Origin: Tuctoria greenei
Taxonomy: Eukaryota; Streptophyta; Magnoliopsida; Poales; Poaceae
Length of the DNA: 64,000 bases
Assembly: GCA_036927565.1 (NCBI GenBank)
Contig: JAYESD010000004.1
Coordinates: 90,214,942-90,278,941 of the forward strand
Direction of reading: 5' to 3'
Part shown: positions 11,682-21,953 of the stretch, piece after piece
Numbering within the stretch: the first letter of the stretch is position 1
Layout of the letters: the number at the start of each line of letters is the position of its first letter
The notes under the pieces: model-generated
What the model was told of the DNA's origin: nothing
The model's input: the letters and a program-made list of their open reading frames with translations, nothing else
Databases searched by the model: none
Position numbers and translations under genes: made by a program

Positions 11682-12710
11682 AACAAGCGCCTGGAAGAAT
11701 CTCCTTTCCGACAGAGGGAAGGAAAACAAAAATTCGACGAAGCTCTGGCTGAAGAGGAGTTAGGTTTTCAGGATCCCAAAAAGGTCCTGAAGGCCGTCTA
11801 CACCTCCATCGACGATGATTCTGACGTCTCTGACAATGAGTGTTGGAAGACCATGAACACCATTTTTGGTGGATCATGGGACATCACCTCCCGCCGCGTC
11901 ATCAAGACTATGCGTCGGGATATGGCTGCTGTAACTCCTATAGTCAGGCCGGAACCTCATCAGAAGTGGATGGACACAGCCATCACTTTTGATGCTTCGG
12001 ACTGCCCTCGGAGCATGGTTGGAGCAGGTCAGTTACCTTTGATGGTATCTCCTACCATCAATAACATCCATCTCCACCACGTCATGGTAGACGGAGGTTC
12101 GGAGCTTAACCTCATAAGTTTCGAAGCTTTTACCAAGCTTCAGCTCTGACCTTCGGATCTCCACCCCTCCCGACCTTTCTCCGGAGTAGGTCCGGGGGCC
12201 ATTACCCCACTCGGAACTATTACTCTCCCCGTTACCTTCGGGACACAGGAGAAGTACCGCACCGAGAAGTTGGTCTTCGACGTCGCTTAGATCAACTTAC
12301 CCTTCAACGCCATCTTGGGTAGGCCTGCCCTGTACAAGTTCATGGCAGCCGGTCATTATGGCTACCTGGTGTTAAAGATGCCAACACCAGTAGGCGTTCT
12401 CCAGATCCGTGGAGATCGTACTGCTGGAGTAACAGCACTAGAAGAACTCCATGCACTTACCACGGCGCAAGAGGAGGACTCCAGGCAGGAGCAAGCTCCA
12501 AAACCCCCGAGCATTCATCAACGAGGCTCGACTTCTGCACCCCGTGTGCAACAATGCAGCGACACCGACATTCCCGTCAAAGTTGTCCAAATTGGTTCCG
12601 ATGCCGCTCAGACCACCCGTATATCGGGGGGATTGAACGACAAATAGGAACTCGCGCTCATCACTTTCCTTCGGGCTAATGTCAACGTGTTTGCCTAGCA
12701 ACCGTCACAA
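11682..12710 (+). pseudogene. pol: Element B protease region, broken
   Basis: This continues the gag frame after its stop. It includes the aspartic protease active site DGGSELNLIS (about 12091-12120), where most retroviral-type enzymes have DSG or DTG, and the later ILGRPALYKF segment typical of Tat proteases (about 12315-12345). In-frame stops lie at about 12147, 12288, 12645 and 12697. The protease would cut the Gag-Pol polyprotein in the particle. Confidence 0.85.
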
Positions 12711-13690
12711 ATGCCTGGGATCCCCAGGGAAGTGATTGAGCACAATCTGAAGATCTACCCCGACGCCCGACCTGTGCATCAGAAGCCTCGGAAGCAATCC
12801 ATAGAGCGACAGAACTTCATCCGACAAGAAGTGAAGAAGTTGCTTGAAGCTGGATTCATCCGAGAAGTCTTCCATCCAAAATGTTTGGCAAAACCAATCG
12901 TTGTGCCCAAGGCCGGCGGGAAGCTTCGGATGTGTATCGACTACACCACACTAAATAAGGCATGTCCAAAAGATTTATTCTCACTACCTAGAATAGATCA
13001 GATAGTGGATTCCACCTCCGGGTGCGAATTACTGTGTTTCCTATACGCATATTCTGGGTATCATCAAATCAGGATGTCTAGGGAAGATGAAGAGCATACC
13101 TCATTCATCAAGGTAGATGGATTGTACTATTATACAGCCATGCCATTTGGTCTCAAGAATGCAGCTTCAACTTTTGTACGAGCTATGTACAAAACTTTTG
13201 AAGAACTCATTAGAGACATAGTGGAAGTGTACGTCGATAACATCGTGGTCAAGGTCAGGAACAGGGAGTCACTCCTTGACACCTTGCACAAAGCTAAACC
13301 CAGACAAGTGTGTCTTTGGGGTTAGCTCTGGAAAACTTCTTGGTTTCCTGGTAAGTCACCGGGGCATAGAAGCTAATCCGGCGAAGATCAAGGCCATTGA
13401 AGACATGCGGCCACCAACCCGCATCAAAGTTGTCCAAAAGCTAACTGGATGTCTAGCAGCCCTCAGCCGGTTCATTTCAAGACTGCCGGAACAGGCACTC
13501 CCCTTCTTCAAGTTATTGAGGAAGGCCGGACCATTCCAATGGTCTGAAGAAGCAGAGAAGGCATTCCAGGAGCTAAAATAGTTCCTCACCAACCTACCAA
13601 TTCTGGTAGCTCCGAACCCTGGTGAGCCTTTGTTGCTTTACATTTCAGCAACTGACGAAGTTGTCAGTATGGTTCTGGTTGCGGAGAGAC
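12711..13690 (+). pseudogene. pol: Element B reverse transcriptase, broken and catalytically dead
   Basis: RT palm and fingers are recognisable: KLRMCIDYTTLN, LPRIDQIVD, then LCFLYAYSGYHQI and MPFGLKNAASTF. The conserved Asp of FLDAYSGYHQ is Tyr here (codon 13044-13046), and YVDD is YVDN (about 13222). Both metal-binding positions of the active site are therefore altered. A frameshift near 13290-13320 separates the palm from the connection part (13276-13581: LLGFLVSHRGIEANPAKIKAI). A stop follows at 13579. These changes show the copy cannot transpose by itself. Confidence 0.9.
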
Positions 13691-13975
13691 CAGAGCTACC
13701 TCATACTTAGGAATCCAGACCCCTTTGAGAGGGTCCGGAGGTACCTGAAAGCGAGTCTGGATCCCAGCTCACAGACTCGAATCCATAAAAAGTCACTTCA
13801 GAAGACCCAGACCCCTCCGGGAGGGTCCAGGTCGCTTATGAAGAAGCTCCGGGTTCCTCCAGCCAAGACCCAGAGGTCCCCGAAGAAAATCCGGATCCCT
13901 CCGGGAGGATTCGGGTCAGTGGAGAGGAAGCTCCGTGCCCCTCCGGGAAGGTCCGGACCATTCAGCGCCCGGTGT
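13691..13975 (+). repeat. Degenerate GC-rich minisatellite inside element B RNase H
   Basis: Between the two halves of the first RNase H (ending ...VAERPEL and resuming ...QRPVYFINKVL) lie about 280 bp that Tat elements normally lack. It repeats the word CCTCCGGGAGGGTCC at least three times (around 13816, 13893 and 13942, the last two with one or two changes), spaced 50-75 bp. The words are themselves near-palindromic. Read in frame they give DPSGR-like repeats. Three stop codons fall in the first part. Confidence 0.65.
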
Positions 13976-15259
13976 ACTTCATCAATAAAGTACTACATGA
14001 TGCCAAGACTCGATATCTAGAGGCGCATAAGCTGCTCTATGCAGTTCTTATTGCCTCCAGGAAGCTTTGCCATTACTTCCAAGCTCACATAGTCTTAGTG
14101 GTGACCTCTTACCCACTTTGAGCAATCTTGCATAATCCCAATTCAACTGTGAATATTGCAAAGTGGGCAGCGGAATTGCCCGAATTTGATCTTGAATTCA
14201 TTTCAAGGCAAGCAGTCAAGAGTCATGTCTTGGCAGATTTCGTGGCGGAATGGACTCCCTCTCCATCAAACTGTGGGGGCCCCAGTGAGCAGAAGACGGA
14301 ACATCAAGCTCCGTGCAGAAGCAGGGTGCCGGAGCTGGAATCCTTCTCCTTGCACCAACCGGGGAGAAAGTAAAATACATGGTACACCTTGACTTCAAGG
14401 CGACCAACAACATGGCGGAGTACGAAGCACTCATCTACGGACTAAAGGTGGCACTGTCATATGGTGTCAAACAACTGCTGGTCAAGGGAGACTCGCAGCT
14501 CATCATTAAGCAAGTGAAGGGTGAATGCTCCTGCAACAATCTCCAGCTAGCTGCTTACCTCCTTGAATTCCAGAGGATTCAGAAGGACTTCGATGTCCTA
14601 GATCTCCACCATGTTCAGTTTCCCCATAACGCTGAAGCTGACGAACTCTCGACGAAAGCGTCAACTGGAGCTCCGGCTCCTGACGGAACTTTTGTCCGGA
14701 TGGTGTCAAAACCAACAGCTCAGCCTGCCGAACTAAGCAAACGGGGCGATATCAGCATCCCGAAGCTGACGGTCCCGATGGCCCTATTACCATGGCAGCC
14801 ATCAATGGTCGTAGGTGCTGCCGGAAGGTCCGAGCAACCCAGCACACAAGACTCAAAAGCTCAACCTAGTTCCGATGCATGGATCTCGGAGATTCGGAGC
14901 TACTTGAAAGACAACATCCTTCCTGACAATGATGTATCCGCTGACCGGGTAGTCAGATTGGCTAAAAGATACACGTTGGTAGAAGGGGATCTCTACCGGC
15001 GTGGTGCCAATGGCATCCTAATGCGGTGCATCACAAAGGAAGAAGGTTGTGAACTCCTCGCAGAAATCCATGGAGGCGAGTGTGGGAACCACGCGTCGTC
15101 CCGCACGCTGGTTGGTAAAGCTTTTCAGCATGGCTTCTACTGGCCTACAACACTCCAGGATGCAACTGAGCTGGTGAAGAAATGCGAAGCATGTCAATTT
15201 CATGCAAAGCAAATTCACACACCGGCTCAACCCCTACAAATGATACCTCCTATATGGCC
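13976..15259 (+). pseudogene. pol: Element B RNase H (C-terminal part), second RNase H, and integrase zinc finger
   Basis: The first RNase H resumes with RPVYFINKVLHDAKTRY (13960-14010), with stops near 14098 and 14120. A second, archaeal-type RNase H typical of the Tat lineage is at 14313-14660 (NNMAEYEALIYGLKVAL, KGDSQLIIKQV). Its N-terminal strand with the first catalytic Asp is missing and the frame shifts near 14313, so a small deletion is likely. The integrase HH-CC finger is at about 15055-15210 (H...H, CEACQ). The frame then reaches IPPIWP, where element C interrupts at 15260. Confidence 0.88.
15255..15259. repeat. Target-site duplication of element C (left copy, TGGCC)
   Basis: TGGCC precedes the TGATAGG terminus. 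The right copy at 19827-19831 reads TGACC, one substitution different. With one copy removed, the integrase frame of B runs on (…IPPIWP then FAVWGMDILGP), which confirms the ends. Confidence 0.88.
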
Positions 15260-16174
15260 TGATAGGAGAATTGATGAGAAGGTTTAGGCCCGATCTTCCG
15301 ATAGTTAATGGGTAATTTGATTGATGGAGATCTCGACGTTGATGATCCGAGGCTCTCGAGTAGAACACGAACAGCCCCTACAATCACTACACCACCGCTC
15401 CGTTGGTTATCAACCGTGCTTCACACGATTGACCTCGCCAAGCAGGCTAATCCCTGCAAGTGCAACCGAGAACACAAGCAAGAACAAGGTAGACACGATC
15501 TGAAATCGCGAAGTTGGGGTTTCACAAACCGAAGAACGGCGATATTATTGATCTAAGCAAAACCCAATTGTCTATGGCGGCTACCATGGAGTATATATAG
15601 GTGGGAGGACGTCCAAGGGGGTGTTATGGTTGTGACCTAACCCTAAGACACGAAAATAATGGACTTAGACTTCATACAAGGCCCAATGGCCCAATACGGT
15701 GGCGCAGCACCCTGACAGATTCTGTACTTGATTTTGTTTCGACGATTCCCGTCGACTCCGAAGAAATTTTGACATGGGACCGGCGCCATTGGAAAGTTTA
15801 TCCTCTCCCCTTTCCGTGCATATGTAGAACGTCCAAAACGGAGTTCGTATGCGTCCTGGACGTCCGTTTTAGTGCGTACTGCTCCTGGACTCCGAGTTGG
15901 ATACGATTTGGAGTTTGGGTCGGTTTCCATCTTCTTTGAACGAATTCTCTGGTCTTCCACGTCCCTAATACTCCCTCCAAGTACTCCTTGAACCTCTCCA
16001 TGGATCCTAATCACAAATAAATCATTAAGTAGCAATCTATGCTCAAAAACATATAAGGAAATATATAAGAACGAGTTCACCTATGAAATTAATTGTTGTG
16101 TATGAACCCTATTGATTGCATCTTGTATATTCAATGGAGTGTTGTTTGTATCCATAGAAGTGATGTCCTCATCA
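15260..16174 (-). repeat. Element C, 3' LTR (left)
   Basis: Ends are TGATAGG and CTCATCA in plus orientation; the copy at 18917-19826 differs by scattered substitutions and small indels near the left end. A minus-strand TATA box (TATATATA) lies at 15592-15599. Open frames inside (for example minus 15643-16080) are LTR sequence. Confidence 0.92.
15592..15599 (-). promoter_or_regulatory. TATA box of element C LTR
   Basis: TATATATA flanked by GGAG and GGTGGG; conserved in the other LTR at 19244-19251, where it would drive transcription leftward into the ORF. Confidence 0.55.
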
Positions 16175-16190
16175 TCCTCCCCTTCTTGAA
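16175..16190 (-). promoter_or_regulatory. Polypurine tract of element C
   Basis: On the minus strand the sequence AAGAAGGGGAGGA lies directly before the TGATGAGG start of the 3' LTR. This is the expected priming site for plus-strand DNA. Confidence 0.8.
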
Positions 16191-16223
16191 TTGGAGTCGT
16201 CCTCGACTCAAGTTCATCTTCTC

Positions 16224-17705
16224 TCATGTGTTGGTCCAAATATGCAACACCATCAAATCTTTTGTGTGCATCAAAGGAGGAGGCCAAGGTGGTGGACGAC
16301 ATAGTACGCCATCTTGATCTTGTCCATCAAATAAGAGTGCACATTCACTTGAGCCAGGATCCCAAACAAATAAATATTGTGTCATGTTTGTAGGTGCAAT
16401 AATAATGTGCATGATCTCATCATTCTCCCCTTCTTTATGACAAGCCGTCCTCGGCTTGCTCGTATGTCCAGCAAAGAGGCTTGCATTGGAGGTAGAGTAA
16501 GTGCTGTCCATAATGCACAACCACAGTGAATAATGCTTTTGTTGTCCCTGCTGCAAGGAAAACATACTAGAAAAGCTTGACAAGACATTATTAGCGTTAG
16601 TACATTCATTTACTTGACCATGTTGTTGCAGCACAAAAGGAGCTTCCTCATTTGAACATATGTAAACTTTATGCATCATAAACATACCACTATGTTCATA
16701 TTTGCCTATAGCATGAAAAATATTTCTACTTAACAAAGGCAATTCAGATTGAGAAAATATTATCTTCCCTACGATAACTAGATCACAAAGAGTGTCAAAT
16801 TCAATATAGCCCAAAGTATTTAGAGAAGATAACAATTTCAGCTCATCCCTTTCATATGTAGTTGGGATCAAATTCTTAATTTCAGCACAAGTGAGTGATA
16901 AAGTATCAAATTCATTTGGTTGTTCTAGCATAGGTATAATATAATTATCAGCACACAACTCATTTTTGTTATAAGAATCAGTGGGAAAATCAACTAATGG
17001 TAAAGTTGTATTATGAAAAGGTTCATCTTGTTGCTGCTCATCGATAGTATGATTAGTAGCAAAATTCAGCACATCTAAAAATGTCATACCGTGGTTAACT
17101 GTAGAGCATTGTCCATTAACACTACTCTCATTTTCAGCAAGAAATTCAAATGCATTATGAGTTGATTCATCAAAAAATTCAGAAGAGTTGTTCAACACCT
17201 CACTCTCATTTGCATCTCCATTTATTTGTTCATGTTCCTGCAAAAGGTTAGGCAAAGGAGGAGGTACAACAAGAAAATTCTTCTCAAGTTCATGTATTTC
17301 ATCTTTACAATTAGATACATTAACAAAAGTTTCTCGCATAAGAATTTTCATATCTTTCCATGTTCGAGGTCTTTCTAAATCACTCAAGTTGTTCCACCAA
17401 GTCAATGCACAACCTACTAATGCACTTGCAACATTTCTAATCTTTCTTTTCTCACACATATGACATTGTCCAAAAATTTTATCCAACTCTATTTCCCAAG
17501 CAATATATTCATCGTAACCAAAACCATCATAAGAAGGAAGAGATGGGAGAATGTAATTACTTCTTGTGGAAGGTGTTGTAAAGGTGGTCTGAATGTCATG
17601 TGAATCCTTGGTTGATGTTTGATTTTTAGTGAGCAACTCTACCGCCGTCTTCATCATGTCCATCATCTCAGCATATAATGCATGATTCTTGCTTTTACCT
17701 GACAT
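16224..17705 (-). CDS. gag: Element C gag-like protein
   Basis: An uninterrupted ORF of 493 codons begins at the ATG at 17705 (MSGKSKNHALY); an in-frame TTG lies four codons earlier. Residues about 55-140 match the gypsy Gag core: a YDEYIAWEIELDKIFG segment followed by ALVGCALTWWNNL and a WKDMKILMRETF-like helix. The remaining 350 residues are acidic and Asn-rich with no zinc knuckle, protease or RT motif. The role is probably RNA packaging or particle assembly together with a helper element, but this is inferred. It is the only long frame in C and stops 50 bp before the 3' LTR. Retention of an open frame in an old nest suggests either recent insertion or past selection. Confidence 0.8.
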   Translation of the reverse strand: MSGKSKNHALYAEMMDMMKTAVELLTKNQTSTKDSHDIQTTFTTPSTRSNYILPSLPSYDGFGYDEYIAWEIELDKIFGQCHMCEKRKIRNVASALVGCALTWWNNLSDLERPRTWKDMKILMRETFVNVSNCKDEIHELEKNFLVVPPPLPNLLQEHEQINGDANESEVLNNSSEFFDESTHNAFEFLAENESSVNGQCSTVNHGMTFLDVLNFATNHTIDEQQQDEPFHNTTLPLVDFPTDSYNKNELCADNYIIPMLEQPNEFDTLSLTCAEIKNLIPTTYERDELKLLSSLNTLGYIEFDTLCDLVIVGKIIFSQSELPLLSRNIFHAIGKYEHSGMFMMHKVYICSNEEAPFVLQQHGQVNECTNANNVLSSFSSMFSLQQGQQKHYSLWLCIMDSTYSTSNASLFAGHTSKPRTACHKEGENDEIMHIIIAPTNMTQYLFVWDPGSSECALLFDGQDQDGVLCRPPPWPPPLMHTKDLMVLHIWTNT

Positions 17706-18916
17706 TGTTAGTAGCAAACAGAAGACAACACAAAAAATAAGTTATCCCTATCAACTACAAAGGATAATGGAAAAGTGGAAGTGGAATCACACACTCTCAA
17801 GCGTCTTACCACGCTCTTACAAGTGTTCTTACCGACACTGCAGGTGGCAAACGGTAGCCGGTATGAAGAAACCAATGAAGCGTGGGATGATTGCAAAGGT
17901 GTATCGATTCTGCTCAAGAGTAAGGTGTAGCTTGGATGGCACTTTATTTGTAGCAAGGATTAGCAACAATGAAATCAGATAGTAAAGTTGAATAAGTGTC
18001 CAAAGTATTTGTCAATGTTGCTGGCATAAATGTGTTCCTAGTAGTTCAAGCTAGCATGACATGAGACAAAACTAGATGACACAAAGAATGCAAGCACTTC
18101 TGTTTTTTTGTTGTTGTTTTTTTTTCCTCTTTTTTGTGCGGCTTTTATTTCTTGTTTTGCACTTGCCTTTTTCTTTTTTTCTTCCGTTTTTTTTTTCAGA
18201 ATGTGCTGCAAGGGAAGAACACAATGAAAATCAATCCAAGATATCTCGTGTGTCTGTTGCAGATTTTCTGCTCAATCTTCCAAGGACTAATAGGCACACT
18301 TATAGGCTCTAAATTGGAAATCTTAGAACAGCAAGATTGTAGATATATCTCTCCTCTATAATTTCAATATATGGAAGACCTATTTTGGAAAAGAATAATA
18401 GGAGATACTGCCCCCGAAATACAGACTGTTCAGAATTTTTAGGTCAATAACAGATTCGGATCTAATGCAATTTGGACATCGATAACTATATTTTCTGGGA
18501 CATTGATGAATACGAAAGTTATAGAGAACTTCTTAAGCTTTCCAGAAAGTATAAGAACACAAAAATCCGAGTTTGCATGAGCTATATATGATGAATATAC
18601 TGAACTGGATAGAGATGAATCTAATCTGGACGTGATGACGTGATTCAAAAGGATGAATCACACAATGCAAAACTCAAACTAAGACCAAAAACACTTTATA
18701 AACCAGCAATATGACTCAACCACGGACACAAACTCAACAAAACCAAACTGAATAACAAAGTTGCAAAGGCTCAATGTGGTTTGGACAAAGTAATTAACAG
18801 ATCTACGAAACTGCAAGTTTTTTTGTGGCTTTTTGCGCACTCTAGGTATGAAAAACAAAAATAATGTAATGGATAGGTGAATTACCTAACGGGCAACCTG
18901 GAAATCTGATACCAAT
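17706..18916 (-). other. Element C leader between primer site and gag
   Basis: No gene is seen. The stretch is AT-rich with poly-T runs near 18102-18195 (poly-A on the element strand). It would contain the 5' untranslated and packaging region. The primer site TGGTATCAGA (minus, 18905-18914) lies two bases from the LTR. Confidence 0.7.
18905..18914 (-). promoter_or_regulatory. Primer-binding site of element C (tRNA-iMet type)
   Basis: TCTGATACCA on the plus strand is the complement of TGGTATCAGA, the usual plant initiator-Met primer site, placed two bases inside the right LTR. It establishes that the element is read on the minus strand. Confidence 0.85.
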
Positions 18917-19826
18917 TGATAGGAAAAGATGATGATGAGGCCCGATCTTCCGATAGGTAATGGGTAAGTCGATTGATGGAGATCTCGACGTTGATGATAC
19001 GAGGCTCTCGAGTAGAACACGAACAGCCCCTGCAATCACTACACCACCGCTCCGTTGGTTATCAACCGTGCTTCACACGATTGACCTCGCCAAGCAGGCT
19101 AATCCCTGCAAGTGCAACCGAGAACACAAGCAAGATCAAGGTAGACACGATCTGAAATCGCGAAGTTGGGGTTTCACAAACCGAAGAACGGCGATATTAT
19201 TGATCTAAGCAAAACCCAATTGTCTATGGCGGCTACCATGGAGTATATATAGGTGGGAGGACGTCCAAGGGGGTGTTAGGGTCGTGACCTAACCCTAAGA
19301 CACGAAAATAATGGAGTTAGACTTCATACAAGGCCCAATGACCCAATACGGTGGCGCAGCACCCTGACAGATTATGTACTTGATTTTGTTTCGACGATTA
19401 CGGTCGACTCCGAAGGAATTTTGACATGGGACCGGCGCCATTGAAAAGGTTATCCTCTCCCCTTTCCGTGCATATGTAGAACGTCCAAAACGGAGTTCGT
19501 ATGCGTCCTGGACGTCCGTTTTAGTGTGTACTGCTCCTGGACTCCGAGTTGGATACGATTTGGAGTTTGGTTCGGTTTCCATCTTCTTTGAACGAATTCT
19601 CTGGTCTTCCACGTCCCTAATACTCCCTCCAAGTACTCCTTGAACCTCTCCATGGATCCTAATCACAAATAAATAATTAAGTAGCAATCTATGCTCAAAA
19701 ACATATAAGGAAATATATAAGAATGAGTTCACCTCTGAAATTAATTGTTGTGTATGAACCCTATTGATTGCATCTTGTATATTCAATGGAGTGTTGTTTG
19801 TATCCATAGAAGTGATGTCCTCATCA
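18917..19826 (-). repeat. Element C, 5' LTR (right)
   Basis: This 910-bp partner of 15260-16174 has the same TG...CA ends. As the 5' LTR it would supply the promoter (TATATATA at 19244-19251, minus strand). Confidence 0.92.
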
Positions 19827-20687
19827 TGACCCTTCGCTGTGTGGGGGATGGACATCTTGGGACCTTTCCCAAGAGCCGTCGGAGGTTACAAGTTCCTGTA
19901 CGTCGCCATTGACAAGTTCACCAAGTGGCCGGAAGCAACTCCAGTTGTGACAAACAACAAGCAATCTGCTATCAACTTTTTGCAGTCCATTGTTTGCAGA
20001 TTTGGAGTCCCAAAAAAAATCATTACTGTTAATGGGACCCAATTCACAAGCTCTGCATTTCAAGGATATTGCGAAGACCTCAGCATACAAGTTTGCTACG
20101 CCTCCGTAGCTCACCCAGCAAGCAATGGCCAAGCCGAGAGAGCAAATGCTGAAATCCTTAAAGGACTCAAAACGCGCACTTATGAGCGCTTGAAAAAACA
20201 TGGAGCCAACTGGATTGAAGAACTTCTGCCCACTTTATGGGCCAACAGGACATCTCCAAGCCGGTCAACTGGAGAGACACCCTTCTTCCTGGTGTACAGA
20301 GCTGAAGCAATCCTTCCTCCGGAAATCACCTTGGGTTCACTCTGGGTCCGGACCTTCGACGAAGCCACGCAGGACCAGCTCCGGCGTGAAGACCTAGACC
20401 TCCTTGAGGAGGGAAGGTGCCAAGCAGCTGTTCGGAATGCCCAATATTGCCAAGCCCTACGGCGTTATCATCAGCGGCATGTACACAACCGACAGCTCGA
20501 GGAAGGCGATCTGGTGCTATGGAGAATACAATCCAAAGAAGGGTTAAACAAACTCTCCCCCAGCTGGGAGGGACCCTTACGAGTGATCAAAGTATCCCGT
20601 CCCGAAAGCGTTCGCTTGGCTACCGAGGATGGGACACCTCTCCCGAATCCTTGGAACATCGAGCACCTCCGTAAGTTCTACACTTAA
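19827..20687 (+). pseudogene. pol: Element B integrase core and C-terminal domain
   Basis: The integrase frame of B resumes after element C. The core begins WGMDILGPFPRA (first Asp) and has FTKWPEATPV, then the position of the second Asp, reading TVNGTQF where the family has SDNGTQF, so that Asp is replaced by Asn. The Glu motif NGQAERANAEILKG is intact. The C-terminal GPFY-like part reads SPSWEGPLRVI, followed by NPWNIEHLRKFYT and TAA at 20685. The 282-codon frame is open but severed from its zinc finger and has lost a catalytic residue. Confidence 0.9.
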
Positions 20688-21953
20688 TATCACGGAGGTG
20701 AGTCTGTAGTAACTTGAGGTGTATGTTATAGAGTCATTGTACAGAGTCGGGTAGTTCCTCCGGGAGAACAGCCGGACCTTCCCCGGAAGGTCTGCAAAGT
20801 TCATGCAACACTTGTCACAGTCTCAGAACTAAAAGTGTGGCTAGCTACCCTGGGACAAACGAGAAATTAAACACACTTAGCCTGGTTCCGTACCCTTACT
20901 TGTTTCCCCTGTACCCCGGACCTATAATGAAAGACATCTTCAGGTGAAACAGACTCCACGTGCATTCATTTTGTACAGGCTCAACATTTTTTATTTTTCT
21001 CTTTCTTGTCTATAACAAAGACGTGCAATTCTTAAGAAATTTTAGTTCGACCGGTTCATATACGATTCGAGTTGTATTGTCCATTCTTTTGGATTCAAAT
21101 ATTGTTCATGGCCCACTCGCCTGAATGCCGCCAAGCCAATCTAGGGCCGGAGTGTGCTATCGACTTAGCCTGATCAAGCACCCTAAGTACGCCATTCTAC
21201 CTACACCCCGGCAGGCCGAAGTAAGGCGGGTCCAAGTACAATTGAATATGGAATAAAAGGCAACGCATTCGGTTGTGTTTAGAATCGCGTTTGACCTAAA
21301 ATTTTCTCAAGAATCGTAAGCCGCGACAAAGTTATAGGCAAGAAACGAATTTTACTATTTTTCTTGACTTCAGTGTGCAGGAAAAATAAAATCCACGTTG
21401 ATAGATAAAAATCGGAGCTAAAAAAGCTCCGACTCCCCTAGATGGCTTCTAATCGAGCATCACCGGAGCAACCAAGCTCCGGTAAAGCTAGGGGGGCCAG
21501 CTGTCGACGTAAAACAAAAGATGGTGAGAAGACCCCACAAGTGGAGTATGCTGCCGACAAGCTACGTGTTGGCAAAGGTCAGTGCCGGAGCTACTAAGCT
21601 ACGACACCCGGAGGGCTAACTATCGATGCTCTATGCGTTGATAGGGACTATTACCGGAGCTACTAAGCTCCGACGGTAGTCAGTTTGACCTCAGGGGGCC
21701 TTCACTATCGAAGACTTCGGTCCTACACTCTACAAGTTCGAAGCAAATGAGTCTTCAACAAAACATAATATCCTCTTGGTACATGTTTACAATCAAATTG
21801 TGTACATCTACCAGGGGGCCAAGTGAAGACAAAAGTGTTGAAGACAAAAAGTGAAATTCACAAAAATTTGGGGATTTCATTCTTCTGGAGACAAGGGATT
21901 ACAAAATTGAGAAAGAAGAAGAGAGGATACAAGTGGGAACTACGGAGATGGTC
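20688..21953. other. Element B spacer after integrase, with four short hairpins
   Basis: No gene is seen. The stretch contains GC-rich inverted words (CCTCCGGGAG near 20757, a CCGGACCTTCCCCGG word near 20773) and four hairpin-forming repeats built on CGGAGCTA-n-AAGCTCCG at 21413-21431, 21463-21482, 21585-21603 and 21654-21672. It separates pol from the antisense block, so it may hold the 3' end of either transcript. Confidence 0.6.

Larger units (their letters stand above)
15260..19826 (-). mobile_element. Element C: non-autonomous LTR retrotransposon with a gag-like ORF only
   Basis: This 4.57-kb element on the minus strand has LTRs of about 915 and 910 bp, a tRNA-iMet-type primer site at 18905-18914, a leader of about 1.2 kb, one long ORF (17705-16224), a polypurine tract and the 3' LTR. 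No protease, RT, RNase H or integrase is present, and the 2.7-kb interior has no room for them. It therefore needs enzymes from another element. The sequence just before the tract (…SRTTPIQEGEDD in translation) resembles the 3' ends of many grass gypsy elements, so a gypsy helper is likely. Confidence 0.88.

Noticed and set aside
15308..15556. ORFs shared by both LTRs of element C
   Set aside because: Short frames in LTR sequence duplicated by the LTR structure; no start context or domain.
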